DNA of 64,000 bases, taken from NCBI GenBank assembly GCA_023433405.1, contig JAEZCT010000041.1, positions 31,000-94,999 on the forward strand, written 5' to 3'. Numbering within the stretch: the first letter of the stretch is position 1; the number at the start of each line of letters is the position of its first letter. Below, piece after piece: positions 34,504 to 46,900 of the stretch. Both the position numbers and the translations under genes were made by a program. The stretch is from Bacillota bacterium (GTDB lineage: Bacteria; Bacillota; Clostridia; Oscillospirales; Ruminococcaceae). The notes below the pieces were generated by a model. That model had not been told where the DNA came from and ran no database searches. It worked only from the letters and a program-made list of their open reading frames with translations.

Positions 34504-36006
34504 TTAAGCCATTCCTTCGCGGTACTCCCGGGGCGAAATGCCCGTAAGGGTGCGAAAGGTGGTGGCAAAATGCTTCGTATTATTAAAGCCTACCATCTCG
34601 CCGACCTCATAAATCTTGTAAATGGGGTCCTTTAGCAGCTCTTTTGCCTTTTCAATGCGGTACAAGCGAAGGTAATTGACAAAATTCATACCCGTCTGTT
34701 CCTTGAACAAAATGGAAAAATAGGAATAGTTGAGTCCGATGTGGTTTGCCACCTGAGCCATGGTTAAATCCTTGTGGTAGTTATCCTGAATATACCTGAC
34801 CGCCAATTCTATGGATTTATCTGAGCGGTACAGGTTATAAAACTGCTGCATCACCTCATTGAGCCGCATTACAAACCCAATCACATAGCGTATATAATCC
34901 TGCAAGGTGCTAAAGTGGTAAATGGAACGAAAGCCCTGTTCCTGCTCTCGAATAAAGGCTGTCTCATGGGGAATATGCTCCGAAAGATACTGCACAAGTC
35001 GCTCCCTCACCAGCATACCCACCCGCTCCAGATAGCGAAGCCCATGGGCGGTGACGATTTTTTCGTCGAAGATGTCGCGAACCGTCTGCGACAACTCCTC
35101 TTTGCGGCTGGTATCCAGCATCTGCACCAGCTGGTTGATGTTTTTGATGGGCAACGCATAATCCTCTTTTTCCTTAGGCAGGTTGTCCGCGACAATTACG
35201 CGTCCGCCTAGAAGGGTATACCGCAGCGCATATTCTCCCTGCCGGTACGCCCCCCAGAGCTCCTGGGGAGAGAAGAGCATTCGGCTTACCCCTGCCGAGC
35301 CTTCGCCCGCAGCTTCAACAAGCTCCTCAAACAAGCTGAGAAAATCAGCGGAAGCGGGAAGAAGCGCGATGACGTTGGCTTTATCGTCGAGAAAAATGAA
35401 CCGCGGGCAGCCTCTGCTCTCCAGGTACTGATTCATGCGCAAAACCAGCGCTTCGTTATGCTCCTGCTTCTCCGGGTGCTCGTAACACGCGCAGCTGTTA
35501 AGCACCGCCAAATAAGCCCCCGACTTAAATTCAAACAGATTGTCGTCCTCTTTTTGCACCGAGGTTCCGTGCAAAAGCAAGCGAATGCGATCAATGCGCT
35601 GCTCAGCGCTCACCCCGTCCAACAGCTGTACCTGCTCCAGCTCCCGCTCTGCCTGCTCCAGCTGCTGTATCAGCTCCTCCCGGTCTATGGGCTTTAGCAG
35701 GTAGGCCTTCGCGCCAAAGCTAATGGCTTTTTGCGCAAACTTAAACTCATCGTGTCCGCTTAAAATAATGGTATACGGCTTATGCTCCATAGCCTGCAGC
35801 CGTTCCATCAGCTCAAGCCCTCCCATAATCGGCATTACAAGATCGGTAATCAGCAGGTCGTACCGGTTTTGCTCCAATAGATCAAGCGCCTGCTTACCGT
35901 TTACACTTTCATCAATCTCACTAAAGTATGAGCTTGTTCGTGTAATAATGGTACGCAGTCCCAATCGAATAAATTTTTCGTCATCGACCAGCAATACTCT
36001 TGCCAT
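34504..36006 (-). CDS. AraC-type response regulator, YesN type
   Basis: A 500-residue transcription regulator. The N-terminal receiver domain has LLVDDEKFIRLGL, the phosphoacceptor aspartate in YDLLITDLVMP and a conserved lysine in AYLLKPIDREE. A middle linker of about 250 residues is typical of YesN. The C-terminal two-helix-turn-helix AraC domain runs from SIELAVRYIQDNYHKDL to the end, including GLNYSYFSILFKEQTG and VGFNNTKHFATTFRTLTGIS. It probably activates the downstream transporter operon, and perhaps the divergent GH5 gene, when phosphorylated by the adjacent kinase. Confidence 0.93.
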   Translation of the reverse strand: MARVLLVDDEKFIRLGLRTIITRTSSYFSEIDESVNGKQALDLLEQNRYDLLITDLVMPIMGGLELMERLQAMEHKPYTIILSGHDEFKFAQKAISFGAKAYLLKPIDREELIQQLEQAERELEQVQLLDGVSAEQRIDRIRLLLHGTSVQKEDDNLFEFKSGAYLAVLNSCACYEHPEKQEHNEALVLRMNQYLESRGCPRFIFLDDKANVIALLPASADFLSLFEELVEAAGEGSAGVSRMLFSPQELWGAYRQGEYALRYTLLGGRVIVADNLPKEKEDYALPIKNINQLVQMLDTSRKEELSQTVRDIFDEKIVTAHGLRYLERVGMLVRERLVQYLSEHIPHETAFIREQEQGFRSIYHFSTLQDYIRYVIGFVMRLNEVMQQFYNLYRSDKSIELAVRYIQDNYHKDLTMAQVANHIGLNYSYFSILFKEQTGMNFVNYLRLYRIEKAKELLKDPIYKIYEVGEMVGFNNTKHFATTFRTLTGISPREYREGMA

Positions 36007-36347
36007 AGCCAGTTATCCAGCCCCCTACTCCTCATTTTCATTATACACGGCGGTAAACGAATGACGCAGTTCAAATATTTACAACCCAAACAACCCGTGT
36101 GGTTGCAATGAGCGGGTTCATCCGCGATTCATTGAGCATGATTCATAATTATTATAGTTTCTTTATTCACTAATAGCAACTGTCTGTCTAAGCTGTGTTT
36201 CGCAAAAGACCAAACACGCTACAGTCTTGCGGCTTATTATCACAGATATTAGTCTTTGCTTAAAAAAGGAATGTTCACGAAGAGGAAGCCATACCAATGG
36301 TGTTTTAATTTTACACACAAGGCTAAAAAAAGAAAGGTGTTTAAACA
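36007..36347. other. Divergent intergenic region
   Basis: 341 bases between the yesN-like and GH5 genes. It must hold both promoters but no near-consensus pair stands out. It is the likely binding region for the YesN-type regulator; no direct repeat pair could be picked with confidence. Confidence 0.3.
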
Positions 36348-37982
36348 ATGCAGGAGAAAATCAGCCGGTCCCGCGTAAACGGATTTTTGCGCGCGGAGGG
36401 GAAAAAAGTACGAAACGGGGTGGGGGAGGAGATTGTACTCACGGGTTGGGGGCTTGGGAACTGGCTTTTGTGCGAAGGGTATATGTGGCTTTCTCGCGAC
36501 AACAGCCGTTTTGACCGCCCGCGAAGAATCGAGGCGGTAATCCGGGAGCTGACAGGCAGCGAATACGCTAAAGATTTTTGGGAGCGGTTTCGGGATAGCT
36601 ATGTGACGCGGGCAGACATCCGCTGCATGGCGGAGCAGGGGTATAACTCGGTGAGAATCCCCATCAACTGGCGAGTCCTCATGGAGGACGATCCGGAGAT
36701 TGCATGGAAGGAGGATGGCTTTGCCCTGATTGACCGCTGTCTTGACTGGTGTGAGGAGTATAAGCTCTATGCGTTTTTGGATCTTCACGGCGCGCCGGGC
36801 GGGCAGACCGGCGCGAATATTGATGATTCTATAGATGATATGGCGCGCCTGTTTGTTGACGAGGAGAGCCGCCGCAAATGCATTGAGCTGTGGAAGGAGC
36901 TTGCCCGCAGATACAAGGACCGATGGATTGTCGGGGGCTACGACCTGCTTAACGAGCCCGTATGCCCGGGTCAGGGGGAGGAAAACGCGCTGAACCCCAT
37001 GCCATACGCGCTTGCCGGCTTTTATGATGAGGTCATCAAGGAAATTCGCGGGATTGACGACAGACATATGCTTTCGCTCGAAGGCCACCGCTGGGCAACC
37101 GAAACGACGGTTTTCTATAAACGGTATGACGAGAATATGGTAATACATTTTCATCGCTACGGCTGCAAGCCGGGTCTTGAGGCGGTGCAGCCGTTTTTGG
37201 AATGCTCCGAGCGACTTCAGCTCCCGCTGTGGCTGGGGGAAACGGGGGAGAACCGTGCGGAGTGGTACACGGCGCTTTTTCCTTTGTGTACCGCGCTGGA
37301 CATCAGCTATAATGTTTGGCCTTGGAAGAAGATGGAGTGTGGCAACTCCCCCTGCTCGGTCAATAAGCCGGATGGCTGGGATGAGATTTTGGACTATACA
37401 AACGGCGGTCGGCACCCGGGCTACGCAAGAGCTCAAAAAATCCTGGATGAATACCTTCAAAATGTCAAGCTCGAAAACTGTACCTTTTATCAATCTGTAA
37501 CAAACGCGGTGTTCCGAAGACCGGATTGCAGTATGCGCGCCACTGATTTTGACCTTTTGCCGGGTGCGGGCGTCACCTACAGCGGCTTGCGGGAGAAGGG
37601 GAACCTGTACGATTATCACACAAAAACCGGCATGGCCATCCTGCCCGCAGACGAGAAGTCTGTCGCACGCCGGTTCGTTTTCGACAGCGGCTGGGATCTG
37701 CTGGTCCTTGAGCTGTGCGCAGAGGAATTTGCGGTATACAGTGTTAATGAGGTTCCCGACGGCTGCACACTGAGCTTAGAGTTTTTATGCAAAAAGGACG
37801 CTCGGCTGAGCGTTTTCCAGGATGACAATGAAATCGCTTCTCCGTTTCTCACCGCCGAACATGGCTGCAAAACGTTAAAAATCGGCAGTCTAAAGGCGTC
37901 GGAACACGCCAAAATTACGCTTTATGTCCGCAGCGGCACGGTGCATTTTTTCAGATTGCGATTTGACTTGCCAACCGCCTAA
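36348..37982 (+). CDS. Glycoside hydrolase family 5 protein (cytoplasmic)
   Basis: A 544-residue beta-glycosidase. The N-terminal 350 residues form a GH5-type barrel with the acid/base glutamate E203 in YDLLNEPVC, the nucleophile E298 in LWLGETGENR, and the conserved RIPINWR and HFHRYG segments. The C-terminal 150 residues look like a beta-sandwich of unknown role. There is no signal peptide, so it cleaves imported oligosaccharides (beta-glucan or mannan type, not resolved) inside the cell. AGAAAGGTG lies 9 bases before the ATG. Divergence from the YesNM/LplBCA genes suggests one utilisation locus: sense, import, cleave. Confidence 0.9.
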   Translation: MQEKISRSRVNGFLRAEGKKVRNGVGEEIVLTGWGLGNWLLCEGYMWLSRDNSRFDRPRRIEAVIRELTGSEYAKDFWERFRDSYVTRADIRCMAEQGYNSVRIPINWRVLMEDDPEIAWKEDGFALIDRCLDWCEEYKLYAFLDLHGAPGGQTGANIDDSIDDMARLFVDEESRRKCIELWKELARRYKDRWIVGGYDLLNEPVCPGQGEENALNPMPYALAGFYDEVIKEIRGIDDRHMLSLEGHRWATETTVFYKRYDENMVIHFHRYGCKPGLEAVQPFLECSERLQLPLWLGETGENRAEWYTALFPLCTALDISYNVWPWKKMECGNSPCSVNKPDGWDEILDYTNGGRHPGYARAQKILDEYLQNVKLENCTFYQSVTNAVFRRPDCSMRATDFDLLPGAGVTYSGLREKGNLYDYHTKTGMAILPADEKSVARRFVFDSGWDLLVLELCAEEFAVYSVNEVPDGCTLSLEFLCKKDARLSVFQDDNEIASPFLTAEHGCKTLKIGSLKASEHAKITLYVRSGTVHFFRLRFDLPTA

Positions 37983-38255
37983 TTCTCATCCTGTAAAATC
38001 CCATTAAAATTCAGTCCTTGTATCCAAAACAATTTTGGCCGCCACAAGTGTTTTATTGGCGAAATCCATCGGCATAAAGGAATATGTAAGTGTATTTGTC
38101 TAAATAATAGATTTTTACTGCGTTTATGCGCTGTGGGTGCTAAATTAGTAGCAGGTTGCGATGATATTTTTACAACAAATCACTTTTCAAAAACAAAAAT
38201 AAACAGTATAATTTTCCTATATAAAACTGAAAGCTGTAGCATTGAGGGTCTGTTA

Positions 38256-38696
38256 ATGGATACGGAAAAAGACAAGCTCGAAAAAAATATGGATACAAAG
38301 GCGTTGTTTTCTCTGTTAAAATCCGCCGGGGATTTTGAAGAGGTGAACAATAGCTTTATCAACAACCCCGCTACCTCCGAGTGCCTCAATGAGCTGTTGA
38401 TAAAATACGGGGTGACGATTGCACAGGTAATTGTGCGCGCCAACATCAGCAAGTCTTTTGCCTACCAGCTGTTTAGCGGAAAACGGGAGGCCAGCCGTGA
38501 TATTTTGCTGCGCATTGCGCTGGCAATGCATTTTACGCTGCAAGATACCCAGCGCATGCTGGCAATCTCACAAAAGGGTCAGCTCTATCCGAAGGTCAGA
38601 AGAGATGCCGCGATAATTTTTTGCATCGAAAAACGATGCGATCTGCACGAAACCTGCGATTTGCTCGATGAGATTGGAGAATTGCCGTTAATTTGA
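38256..38696 (+). CDS. XRE-type helix-turn-helix protein
   Basis: A 146-residue protein from ATG 38256 (GAGGG 8 bases upstream; the frame opens earlier without a ribosome site). The middle part is a Cro/C1-type helix-turn-helix: KYGVTIAQVIVRANISKSFA, then YQLFSGKREASRDILLRIAL and AMHFTLQDTQRMLAIS. The C-terminal tail (IIFCIEKRCDLHETCDLLDE) may bind a partner. It lies 145 bases before the membrane kinase gene on the same strand. The pairing of such regulators with Ser/Thr kinases suggests that the kinase modifies the regulator or shares its target; this is inferred. The 273-base gap before it has no assigned feature. Confidence 0.85.
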   Translation: MDTEKDKLEKNMDTKALFSLLKSAGDFEEVNNSFINNPATSECLNELLIKYGVTIAQVIVRANISKSFAYQLFSGKREASRDILLRIALAMHFTLQDTQRMLAISQKGQLYPKVRRDAAIIFCIEKRCDLHETCDLLDEIGELPLI

Positions 38697-38840
38697 TGCA
38701 ATTGCGGTATTTTATATTCATACTGCTCTTGTTTTAAAAAGATATCATGCAAAACCGTCAGATGTTTGGCTGTTCTCCGACTGCATGGTGGGGGTTTTGG
38801 GCTTATTGCAAAAGGCAAAAGGCAGAAGGGATGATGAAGG

Positions 38841-40730
38841 ATGGATGCGTTAAAAGTAGCTTTTTTAGACCAGTACCGCAATCAGCTCTCGGATATCGAG
38901 CTTCCCGGGCGCATCACCGAGCGGTATGTGCTTACGGCGTGCTTAAATAGCGGCAAGAGCAGGCAGACGTTTTTATTGGAAGAAAAAAACGGGCGCAAGC
39001 AGGTTCTTGCCAAACAGTCCCCCCTATCTTCACCCGAAAGCCTTATGGCTGAGTATGAGATGCTCGCGGCGCTCAACCACCCCGATATTCCACGGGCATT
39101 GGATTACTTTGAAGAGGATGGCTATGCATACCTGCTGCGGGAGTATTTTACGGGGGTAACGCTTTATGATATTGTCGAGCGGCGGGGTGTGCTGTCGGAG
39201 GATATCGCGGTAAGGGCGCTTTACGCCATCTGCGATATCCTCTCGTACCTGCATCGGCAAACCCCCCCGGTGATACATAGGGACATCAAGCCTCAAAACA
39301 TAATCCTGACCCCGGACGGGGGGTACAAGCTGATAGACATGGGTACCTGCCGGCACTTTCGTGCCGAAGAAACCAAGGATACGGTTTTTATGGGAACAGA
39401 GCTGACCGCCGCACCGGAACAGTACGGCTACCGCCAGACCGATGAACGCTCCGATATTTACGCGCTGGGGGTTTTGCTTATTTTTTTGTTAACCGGCTCG
39501 TTTTCATTGGAGGCGCAGAATCTGGCCGTAATCTCATTGCCGCTGCGCCGTATCGTATCCCGTTGCATCGCCTTTTCGCCCGAGAAGCGATATTCCTCGG
39601 TCAAGCGGCTGATCTTTCGCTTAAAAAGTGTGCAGAGCCGAAAAAGCAGGCTGAGACGGGTGGCAGAGGTAGCTAATGCCTTCCTGTTGGGCGTTGCCGC
39701 GTGCTTTGCCGTGCTGTATTTTGGGGTGATGCAAAGCCCGTTTGCGCGGGTTGAGATACAGTCGCCCCTGCTGGAGCAGGCCATTCGGGAGCAGCTTAGC
39801 ATACTGCCCGGCGAGCCGGTGAGACGTCTCGACCTCTATGGCCTAACGGGGCTATTTGTTACGGGAGACACGGTTTTCACAAAATGGGATTCCCACAACC
39901 AATATATGGGGTCTTGCGATGTTGATTGGGTACGCGTGGAGGCAAAAGGCGATATTGAAGACATCGGATTTTTGCGCTACTGCAAAAACCTCCGAGAGCT
40001 CGTACTAAATAAGCAAAGCATCAGCGACATTTCCGCGCTGTCCGGGCTCCCGCTTGTGAGACTCAGCCTGTGCGATAATCAGATTTACGATATATCTCCC
40101 CTTGCGGACTGTAAGAGATTAAACCACCTGGAAATTTCAGACAACCCACTGCGCAGCCTTTCGCCAATCGAGGGGCTCAGCGCGCTATCTCTGGTGGATG
40201 TCAGCTATACAAACGTTGACAGTATAACGGCTCTGTCTGGTAATCCGATACAGCAGCTGCTAATAGGAGATTTGCGCATTGACGACTTAACGACGCTTGT
40301 AAATTACCCACGGCTGGAACGGCTTGTGGCAACCGGAGTTTCCGCGGAAAATCAAAAAATTATTGCAGGCATTAAAAGCCTAAGAGAACTTACGTTGTAT
40401 GGAAGCGGAATTACAGATGTCACCCCCTTTTCGGCGCTGAGGAACTTAACAAGCTTTGATTTACATAACAACGAGGTTGAGGATTTTAGCCCGATAACTG
40501 CGTGCAACAATTTAACTTTTATTGGAATTAGCGAAAACCCGGTGAAATCCATCGAATCCCTCAGTAGGTTATCAAACCTTCAATCGCTATCCATAGGCAA
40601 TTCCCCCGTTGAAGATTTAGAAGCCTTAGGTAAGTTCCAATACCTGAGAGAAGTGTATTGCAGCAAGCAGCAAGCCGAAAAGATTGAGGAATTTTTCCCT
40701 CACCCCAGCTTTTCTGTAAGAATTCAATAG
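38841..40730 (+). CDS. Membrane Ser/Thr protein kinase with extracellular leucine-rich repeats
   Basis: 629 residues in three parts. Residues 25-265 are a Hanks-type kinase: Lys58 (VLAK), Glu71, catalytic loop HRDIKPQN with Asp148, and metal-binding Asp166 in DMG (instead of DFG). The glycine loop is degenerate (LNSGKSRQTF). One membrane segment spans about 276-297. Residues 350-620 carry about ten internalin-like 22-residue LRRs (LVLNKQSISDISALSGL, LSLCDNQIYDISPLADC, FDLHNNEVEDFSPITAC). With the kinase inside, the LRR domain is outside: a one-pass receptor kinase. The ATG follows GAAGGG. It is followed by the gene for a giant secreted LRR protein, a plausible partner or target. Confidence 0.9.
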   Translation: MDALKVAFLDQYRNQLSDIELPGRITERYVLTACLNSGKSRQTFLLEEKNGRKQVLAKQSPLSSPESLMAEYEMLAALNHPDIPRALDYFEEDGYAYLLREYFTGVTLYDIVERRGVLSEDIAVRALYAICDILSYLHRQTPPVIHRDIKPQNIILTPDGGYKLIDMGTCRHFRAEETKDTVFMGTELTAAPEQYGYRQTDERSDIYALGVLLIFLLTGSFSLEAQNLAVISLPLRRIVSRCIAFSPEKRYSSVKRLIFRLKSVQSRKSRLRRVAEVANAFLLGVAACFAVLYFGVMQSPFARVEIQSPLLEQAIREQLSILPGEPVRRLDLYGLTGLFVTGDTVFTKWDSHNQYMGSCDVDWVRVEAKGDIEDIGFLRYCKNLRELVLNKQSISDISALSGLPLVRLSLCDNQIYDISPLADCKRLNHLEISDNPLRSLSPIEGLSALSLVDVSYTNVDSITALSGNPIQQLLIGDLRIDDLTTLVNYPRLERLVATGVSAENQKIIAGIKSLRELTLYGSGITDVTPFSALRNLTSFDLHNNEVEDFSPITACNNLTFIGISENPVKSIESLSRLSNLQSLSIGNSPVEDLEALGKFQYLREVYCSKQQAEKIEEFFPHPSFSVRIQ

Positions 40731-40923
40731 GGATAAGCTATATTACAGAAAGAAAAAATAAACCTGAAAAGTCTGCTCCGTGCATACCATTTCGCGATTG
40801 ATTTGTGTCATACTTTAGGTATTTTAAAGTGCGTCAGGGTAAAGTTCCTGATGTTAACGATATTTTTCATTTGCAAACCCCTGTATTAAGTGTAAATGGT
40901 GTATAGACGGAGGAGAAAATAAT

Positions 40924-43900
40924 ATGGACGTTAATCACTTTGGCTTTTTCGGCTTTTGGCAAAAAAGAGGTCTTCAAAAATTCTTCGCTTTGCTCATGGC
41001 GGTGCTGATTGCGCTACCCTCTGCGGCGGTACCGGTTTTCGCCGACGATCCGGAGGGGATAAGCTATAACCCTCAGGAAATTGAAAAGCTGCTGGCTTTT
41101 GCTCAGCAGCCGGGCAGCAGCGGTTCCAGCAACAGTGAGATCCTTAACTGGGACGACGAGGGAGCAGACCCGTCCACCTGGGACGGGATAAGCTGGACTG
41201 ATATTGAAGGTATCGCTCATGTCGAACGGATTGTGCTGACCGACGCGGGAGTATCCGGCTCGTTGGATGTGTCGGGCTTTAGTCATTTGACCAATTTGGA
41301 GCTTGGTTGTGAAAGCAATGAAAGCGAGGGGAATCATGTCACCCACATTGATGCGAGACAGTGTACCGCGCTTGAAAACATAGTCGCGCCGCGCAATGGT
41401 CTGATGACCTTGCAGCTGGAGGGCAGTACAGGCATAAAGTACATGCATCTCTGGCAAAACAAACTGTCGGCAATTAATGTTCAGGAATTTACCTGGCTTG
41501 AGGAGTTGAATGTTGATTACAACGCGTTAAATACGCTTGATGTTTCTCAAAACACAAGCCTGAAAAAATTGTGGGTGGGCGGTAATCTATTTACTGAGAT
41601 TAACCTTAACAATAATGTCGAACTCGAAGAGCTGTATATATACGACGGTCAACTCACCGCGCTTGACGTAAGTACACTGCAATACCTAAACACGCTTCGC
41701 GCGCGGAACAACCCGTTCATTTATATTGATATTTCGAACAATCCGAATTTAACCGAAGAGAACTTTGAGGTGGACGAGAGAGTTACGGTTAAAGGCAATG
41801 AGAACATCGCTGATAGGGTTGGTGTTGTCGAGCAGTATAATGCGGATGAGGTTGCAAAGCTTACTGCGTTTGCCAATCAGGACGACAACCTGACAAAGCT
41901 GGGCTGGAACCTAGATGATCCGGGCAGTTGGAATGGAATAAACTGGTTAAGTGACGAAGAAAACGAAAAGCGAGTGAAGGACATTGACTTAGCGGATAAG
42001 GAACTATCCGGCTCGTTGGACGCGTCTGGCTTTTCTTCTTTAATGTGGCTGAATGTTGGAAGGTCAACAGATGATTCCGCCGGAAACCATCTGTCACAGA
42101 TTGATGTGAGCGGGTGTACCGCCCTGACTGCCCTTCACGCATTTCATAATAATCTGACTACTCTCGGCTTATCCGGCAATGAAAACCTAAATGAGCTTTT
42201 TATCTGGAATAATCAGCTGGAATCAGTTGATCTTTCCGACTGCGTCGCGCTGGAGCGGCTGCATGTGGATAATAATAACAGCATCTCATCGCTCGACACC
42301 TCCCGTTGCGTAAATTTAAAAGATTTATATGTAAACGGAAATAAGATTTCCACGCTGAATCTTGCGGACAATACCGCGCTAGAGGTGCTTTCGGCTGGAC
42401 AGAACCAGCTTACATCGATTGATCTTAGCAATCTTGTGAGCCTGAGGGAACTTGACCTTAGCCAAAACCCGTTGGAGTCACTCCCAAGCCTTAACGCGGT
42501 TACAAGCCTCGAAAAAATACATATCTACGATACCGGGATACATACCATTGATATTAGCGCGCTTACCAACCTGAAGGAGTTGAACATTAGCGGGAACCAA
42601 TTAACTGCCCTTAACCTAAGCTCCAACACAAGACTTGAAAATCTTTACTTATGGAACAATGGGCTTACAACCCTGGATGTCTCGGCGCTGACCGAGCTTA
42701 AGGAACTTAATTGCAGCGATAATCCGCTGGGAACGCTGAATGTTGCTCAAAACACTCAGCTTCGCGGCTTATGGGTAGTGGGAACACAAGTTAAAAGCCT
42801 AAGCCTTGCGGCTAACGCCCTACTTGAGCAGTTGGATATTGGCTGGAATGATATCAGCACACTCGATCTTTCCGGAAATCCAATGCTCAAAAGCTTGAGT
42901 ATGCAGGGCACCTCCATAACCTCGCTTGATGTATCCCAAAATGGTAACCTTGAGGAACTGAGTTTTAATGTTAATCGGCTTACATCGCTGGATGTCAGTA
43001 TGCTTACAAAGCTTAAGGTATTATCCGGCCGGGTCAACAACCTCGCTTCGATAGATGTTACAGGTCTGCCGCTCGAGGTACTGGAGATTGACGAAAAGAC
43101 CCGTGTCATTGGCAGCACCCTGGTTCCTGATGCAGAGGAGCAGCAGTACGGAGACACAGGCCTGCGCTATAAGGAGTGGGACGACGGCACAGTTGTCATC
43201 ACAAGCTTTTTACTTACCGAGAGCTTTGATAAAAACATTGCCATTCCATCCGAGATTAACGGCAAGCCCGTCACTAAAATAGGCAGCGCTGCGTTTTACG
43301 AGTGGGGACGGATTCTGGAGCTTCAGAATGTGGAGATTCCGCACGGCGTAACCAGCATAGGGGAACGTGCGTTTTACAGAACCTCCCTGAACAGAGTTTG
43401 GCTGCCCGACTCGATGACGGATCTTCGTGAAGGCGCGTTTCAAGAATGCTGGAATCTCGAGAGGATACGCATCGGAGCCGATGCCGTTAACCTCGGTAGG
43501 GACGTGTTCGGCGGTTGTGCCGGCAGCCTGACCATCTACGGCGAGCGGGGCTCCGCCGCGGAGCAGTACGCCAACGATTGGGGTATCGCGTTTGATGACG
43601 TTGAGAATTTCGATAAAGAGCTCCCTATAAACGAATATGAGTTGCAAATGCTTCATGCATTCGCCGACCAGGGCAGCAACCGCGAAAACCTCGGCTGGAA
43701 CCCTGAGAATCCGCTCGGCTGGGAAGGCGTGGAGTGGACATATGCAGGAGAAGAAAAACGGGTTAAGAGCCTGAACCTCTCCGACAAAGGCCTGACGGGC
43801 ACACTCGACGTGTCAAACTTTTCCGAGCTGGAATGGCTAAACGTTGCGCCTGATGAGAATAGCGACGGGAATAATCCCAACCGGTTAACGGGTCTGAATG

Positions 43901-46900
43901 CCTCTGGCTGTTCACAGCTGCGGGAAATTCTGGCTTACGAGAATGCATTGACTACTATCAATATAACCAACCTACCGTCATTGGAAACCGCAAATTTCTC
44001 AGACAATAAATTAACAAGCATAAATTTTGCAGGCACCACTGCGCTCAAATATCTTTGGGTACCGGCAAACAACCTGCAAGCGATTGACATCAGCAGCCTT
44101 GTAAACCTGACTGACTTTGCATGCCAAGTGAATCAGATTACAAGCCTTGACACTTCAAAGAACACTCAGTTAAGGCTCCTTGATTTTGGAGAAAACCCAC
44201 TAAAGCAAATAAACCTAAGCAAAAATAGTAAGCTGGAAGAACTCTACACATGGGATAGTGAGCTGACGGCACTTAATATTGACAATCTAACCGAGCTCAC
44301 AATTTTACATGCGGGAGAGAACAAACTCACCGGCATTAATACCACCCACAATAAGAAGCTCGTTGAGCTGCGCTTAGATGGAAATCAGCTTTCCAGTATT
44401 GACTTCTCCGCCAATACGGAGCTGGAACGTCTGAACTTAACGAACACAGGGATTACAACCCCCAATCTTTCTGGCCTTACTAAGCTTACAGAGCTGAATT
44501 TAAGCGATAACCCGTTAGCCGAGCTAAATATTGCAAGCAATACGCAGCTTCGCTGTCTGGATGTAGTAAATGTGCAGCTGCAAAGCATCGATGTATCTAG
44601 AAATACGCAGCTTGAGTATCTCAACTGCAGCTGGAACCAGTTGGAAGACATTGACCTCTCTCAAAATACCGCGCTTATATCACTGACAGTGGATGGGGCG
44701 TTTTTGCCCGATGTGACCCAAATCGACCTTTCCCACAACACAAATCTGGAAGAACTACATTTCTTCCACAACCGGTTTACCTCTATTGATGTCAGCAAGC
44801 TGACGAAGCTCAAGAGACTATATGGATACATAAATAACCTGACTGAGATAGACGTGACCGGCCTACCCCTTGAGGTGCTGGAGGTAGACGACTGGGTGCG
44901 GGTTATTGGCAGTAATCTGGTTCCCGATGTGACAGAGCAAGCCCTTGGCGAGACAGGGCTGCGCTATAAAGAATGGGACGATGGCACCGTTGCCATCACA
45001 AGCTTTACTCCCCCCGAGCATTTTGACGGCAAGCTGGTAATACCAGGCACTATTAACAATAAGCCGGTTAAAAGGATAGGCAACGGCGCATTCTTCCGGT
45101 TTGATACGGATATGCGCATACGCAGCGTGACCTTGCCCGAAGGGATCACCTCAATTGGAAGTCGGGCATTTAAAGATACCGGCATTCGCAGGTTATGGCT
45201 CCCCGACTCCGTGACGACCATTCAAGACGGCGCGTTTGAGGGCTGCTGGAATCTAAACCGTATTCGCATCGGAGAAAACGCGGTGAATTTTGGTTGGGAC
45301 ATTTTTGGCGGATGCGGCGGTTACCTGACCATATACGGCGAGCAGGGCTCCGCCGCGGAGCAGTATGCCAACGATTGCGGTATCGCGTTTGCAGATACCG
45401 ACGAGTTCTATACCGAGCTGCCGTTTAACCAAAATGACCTGGACAAGCTAAAGGACTTCGCAAACCAGGATCAGAATAAAGTAAAGCTTGGCTGGGATAT
45501 GGAGGAGCCCATCGACTGGACGGGAATTGATTGGGTTGAGGTGAACGGTGAAAACCGCGCGCGGGATATTTATCTTCCCGATTTAGGTCTGACGGGCAGT
45601 CTTGATGTTTCGGGCTTTACGGCTCTGGAGTGGCTAAACATCGCGCCAGACGGTGAGGACTCACAAAATCATAACAGCATCACAGGGCTCAATGTTGCGG
45701 GTGCCGCGAAGTTAATTGGAGTTTTTGCCCACGACAATAAGCTTCAGGGTACCATCAATATTTCCAATCTCCCATGCCTTGAGATAGTCCACTTCGACTG
45801 TAATGAGCTTACCGGTATTATACTAACGGGCAGTACCGCGCTCAGAGAGCTTTGGCTGGCAGGAAACCAGCTTAAGAATGTGGACCTCAAGGATAACGTA
45901 AATCTTGAGCTGTTAAACCTTGACGATAACCAGCTTACTGACATTAAATTAAGCAGCTTAACAAAGCTTAATAATCTTCGTGTCGGCAACAACAAAATTT
46001 CATCCATCGATTTAAATAAAAACACAAGGCTTGAGCATTTAAGTGTAAGCGGCAACGGGCTAACTAACTTAACCGTTCGGATGCTGCCCAATTTGCAGAT
46101 GGTCGATATTTCAAACAACAAGCTCACCGCCATCGACTTAACCGCAAATACCCAGCTGGGCGAATTGTATGCTCAGGGCAATCTCTTTAAGGTTATTAAC
46201 CTGACAAAGAACCCCAAGCTGAGAACTATCTTCTTGTCAGAGAATCAGCTGGCAACTCTTAATGTAACGAATATGCCAGAGCTTGAGGAGCTTTTTTGCT
46301 GGGGCAACTTATTCACAAGCGTAGATGTGACAAAGAACGCAAAGCTTCGCAGGCTGGATGTGGGCGGCTTACAGCTTACCCAGTTGGATGTGACTAAAAA
46401 CCCGCTCCTAGAGGAGCTTACCTGCCCATGGAACCAGCTCTCGTCATTGGATGTTACAAAAAATACGGAGCTCGTGCATCTTGATGTTGGCAGCAATAAC
46501 CTGACAGCGCTGGATATAACGAATAACCCAAAGCTCGAGTCACTGTATTTCTTTTACAACCCACTGACCTCCTTGGATGTCTCTAAAAACAAGGAACTCC
46601 GACTGCTCAGCGGGTGTGTTTGTAAGCTAAGTGAAATTGATATAACGGGTCTTGATAAGCTTGAGGTGCTCGCCATCGATGAAAGGACTCGTATCGTCGG
46701 CAGCACTGTGATTCCTGAAATTGAGGAAATACCCTATGGAGATACCGGGCTGCGGTATAAGGCATGGAACCAATTTGTTTGCATTACAAGTTTTACACCT
46801 CCCCAAAACTTTAATGGCGTGGTGGAGATTCCTGCTTACATACAAGAAATGCCGGTGCGGGTAATTGGAAACGGCGCGTTCTACCAGTGGGAGGAGTTTG

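Noticed and set aside
36249..37619. 456-codon minus-strand frame opposite the GH5 gene
   Set aside because: Antisense shadow; the plus strand shows both catalytic glutamates and a good ribosome site.
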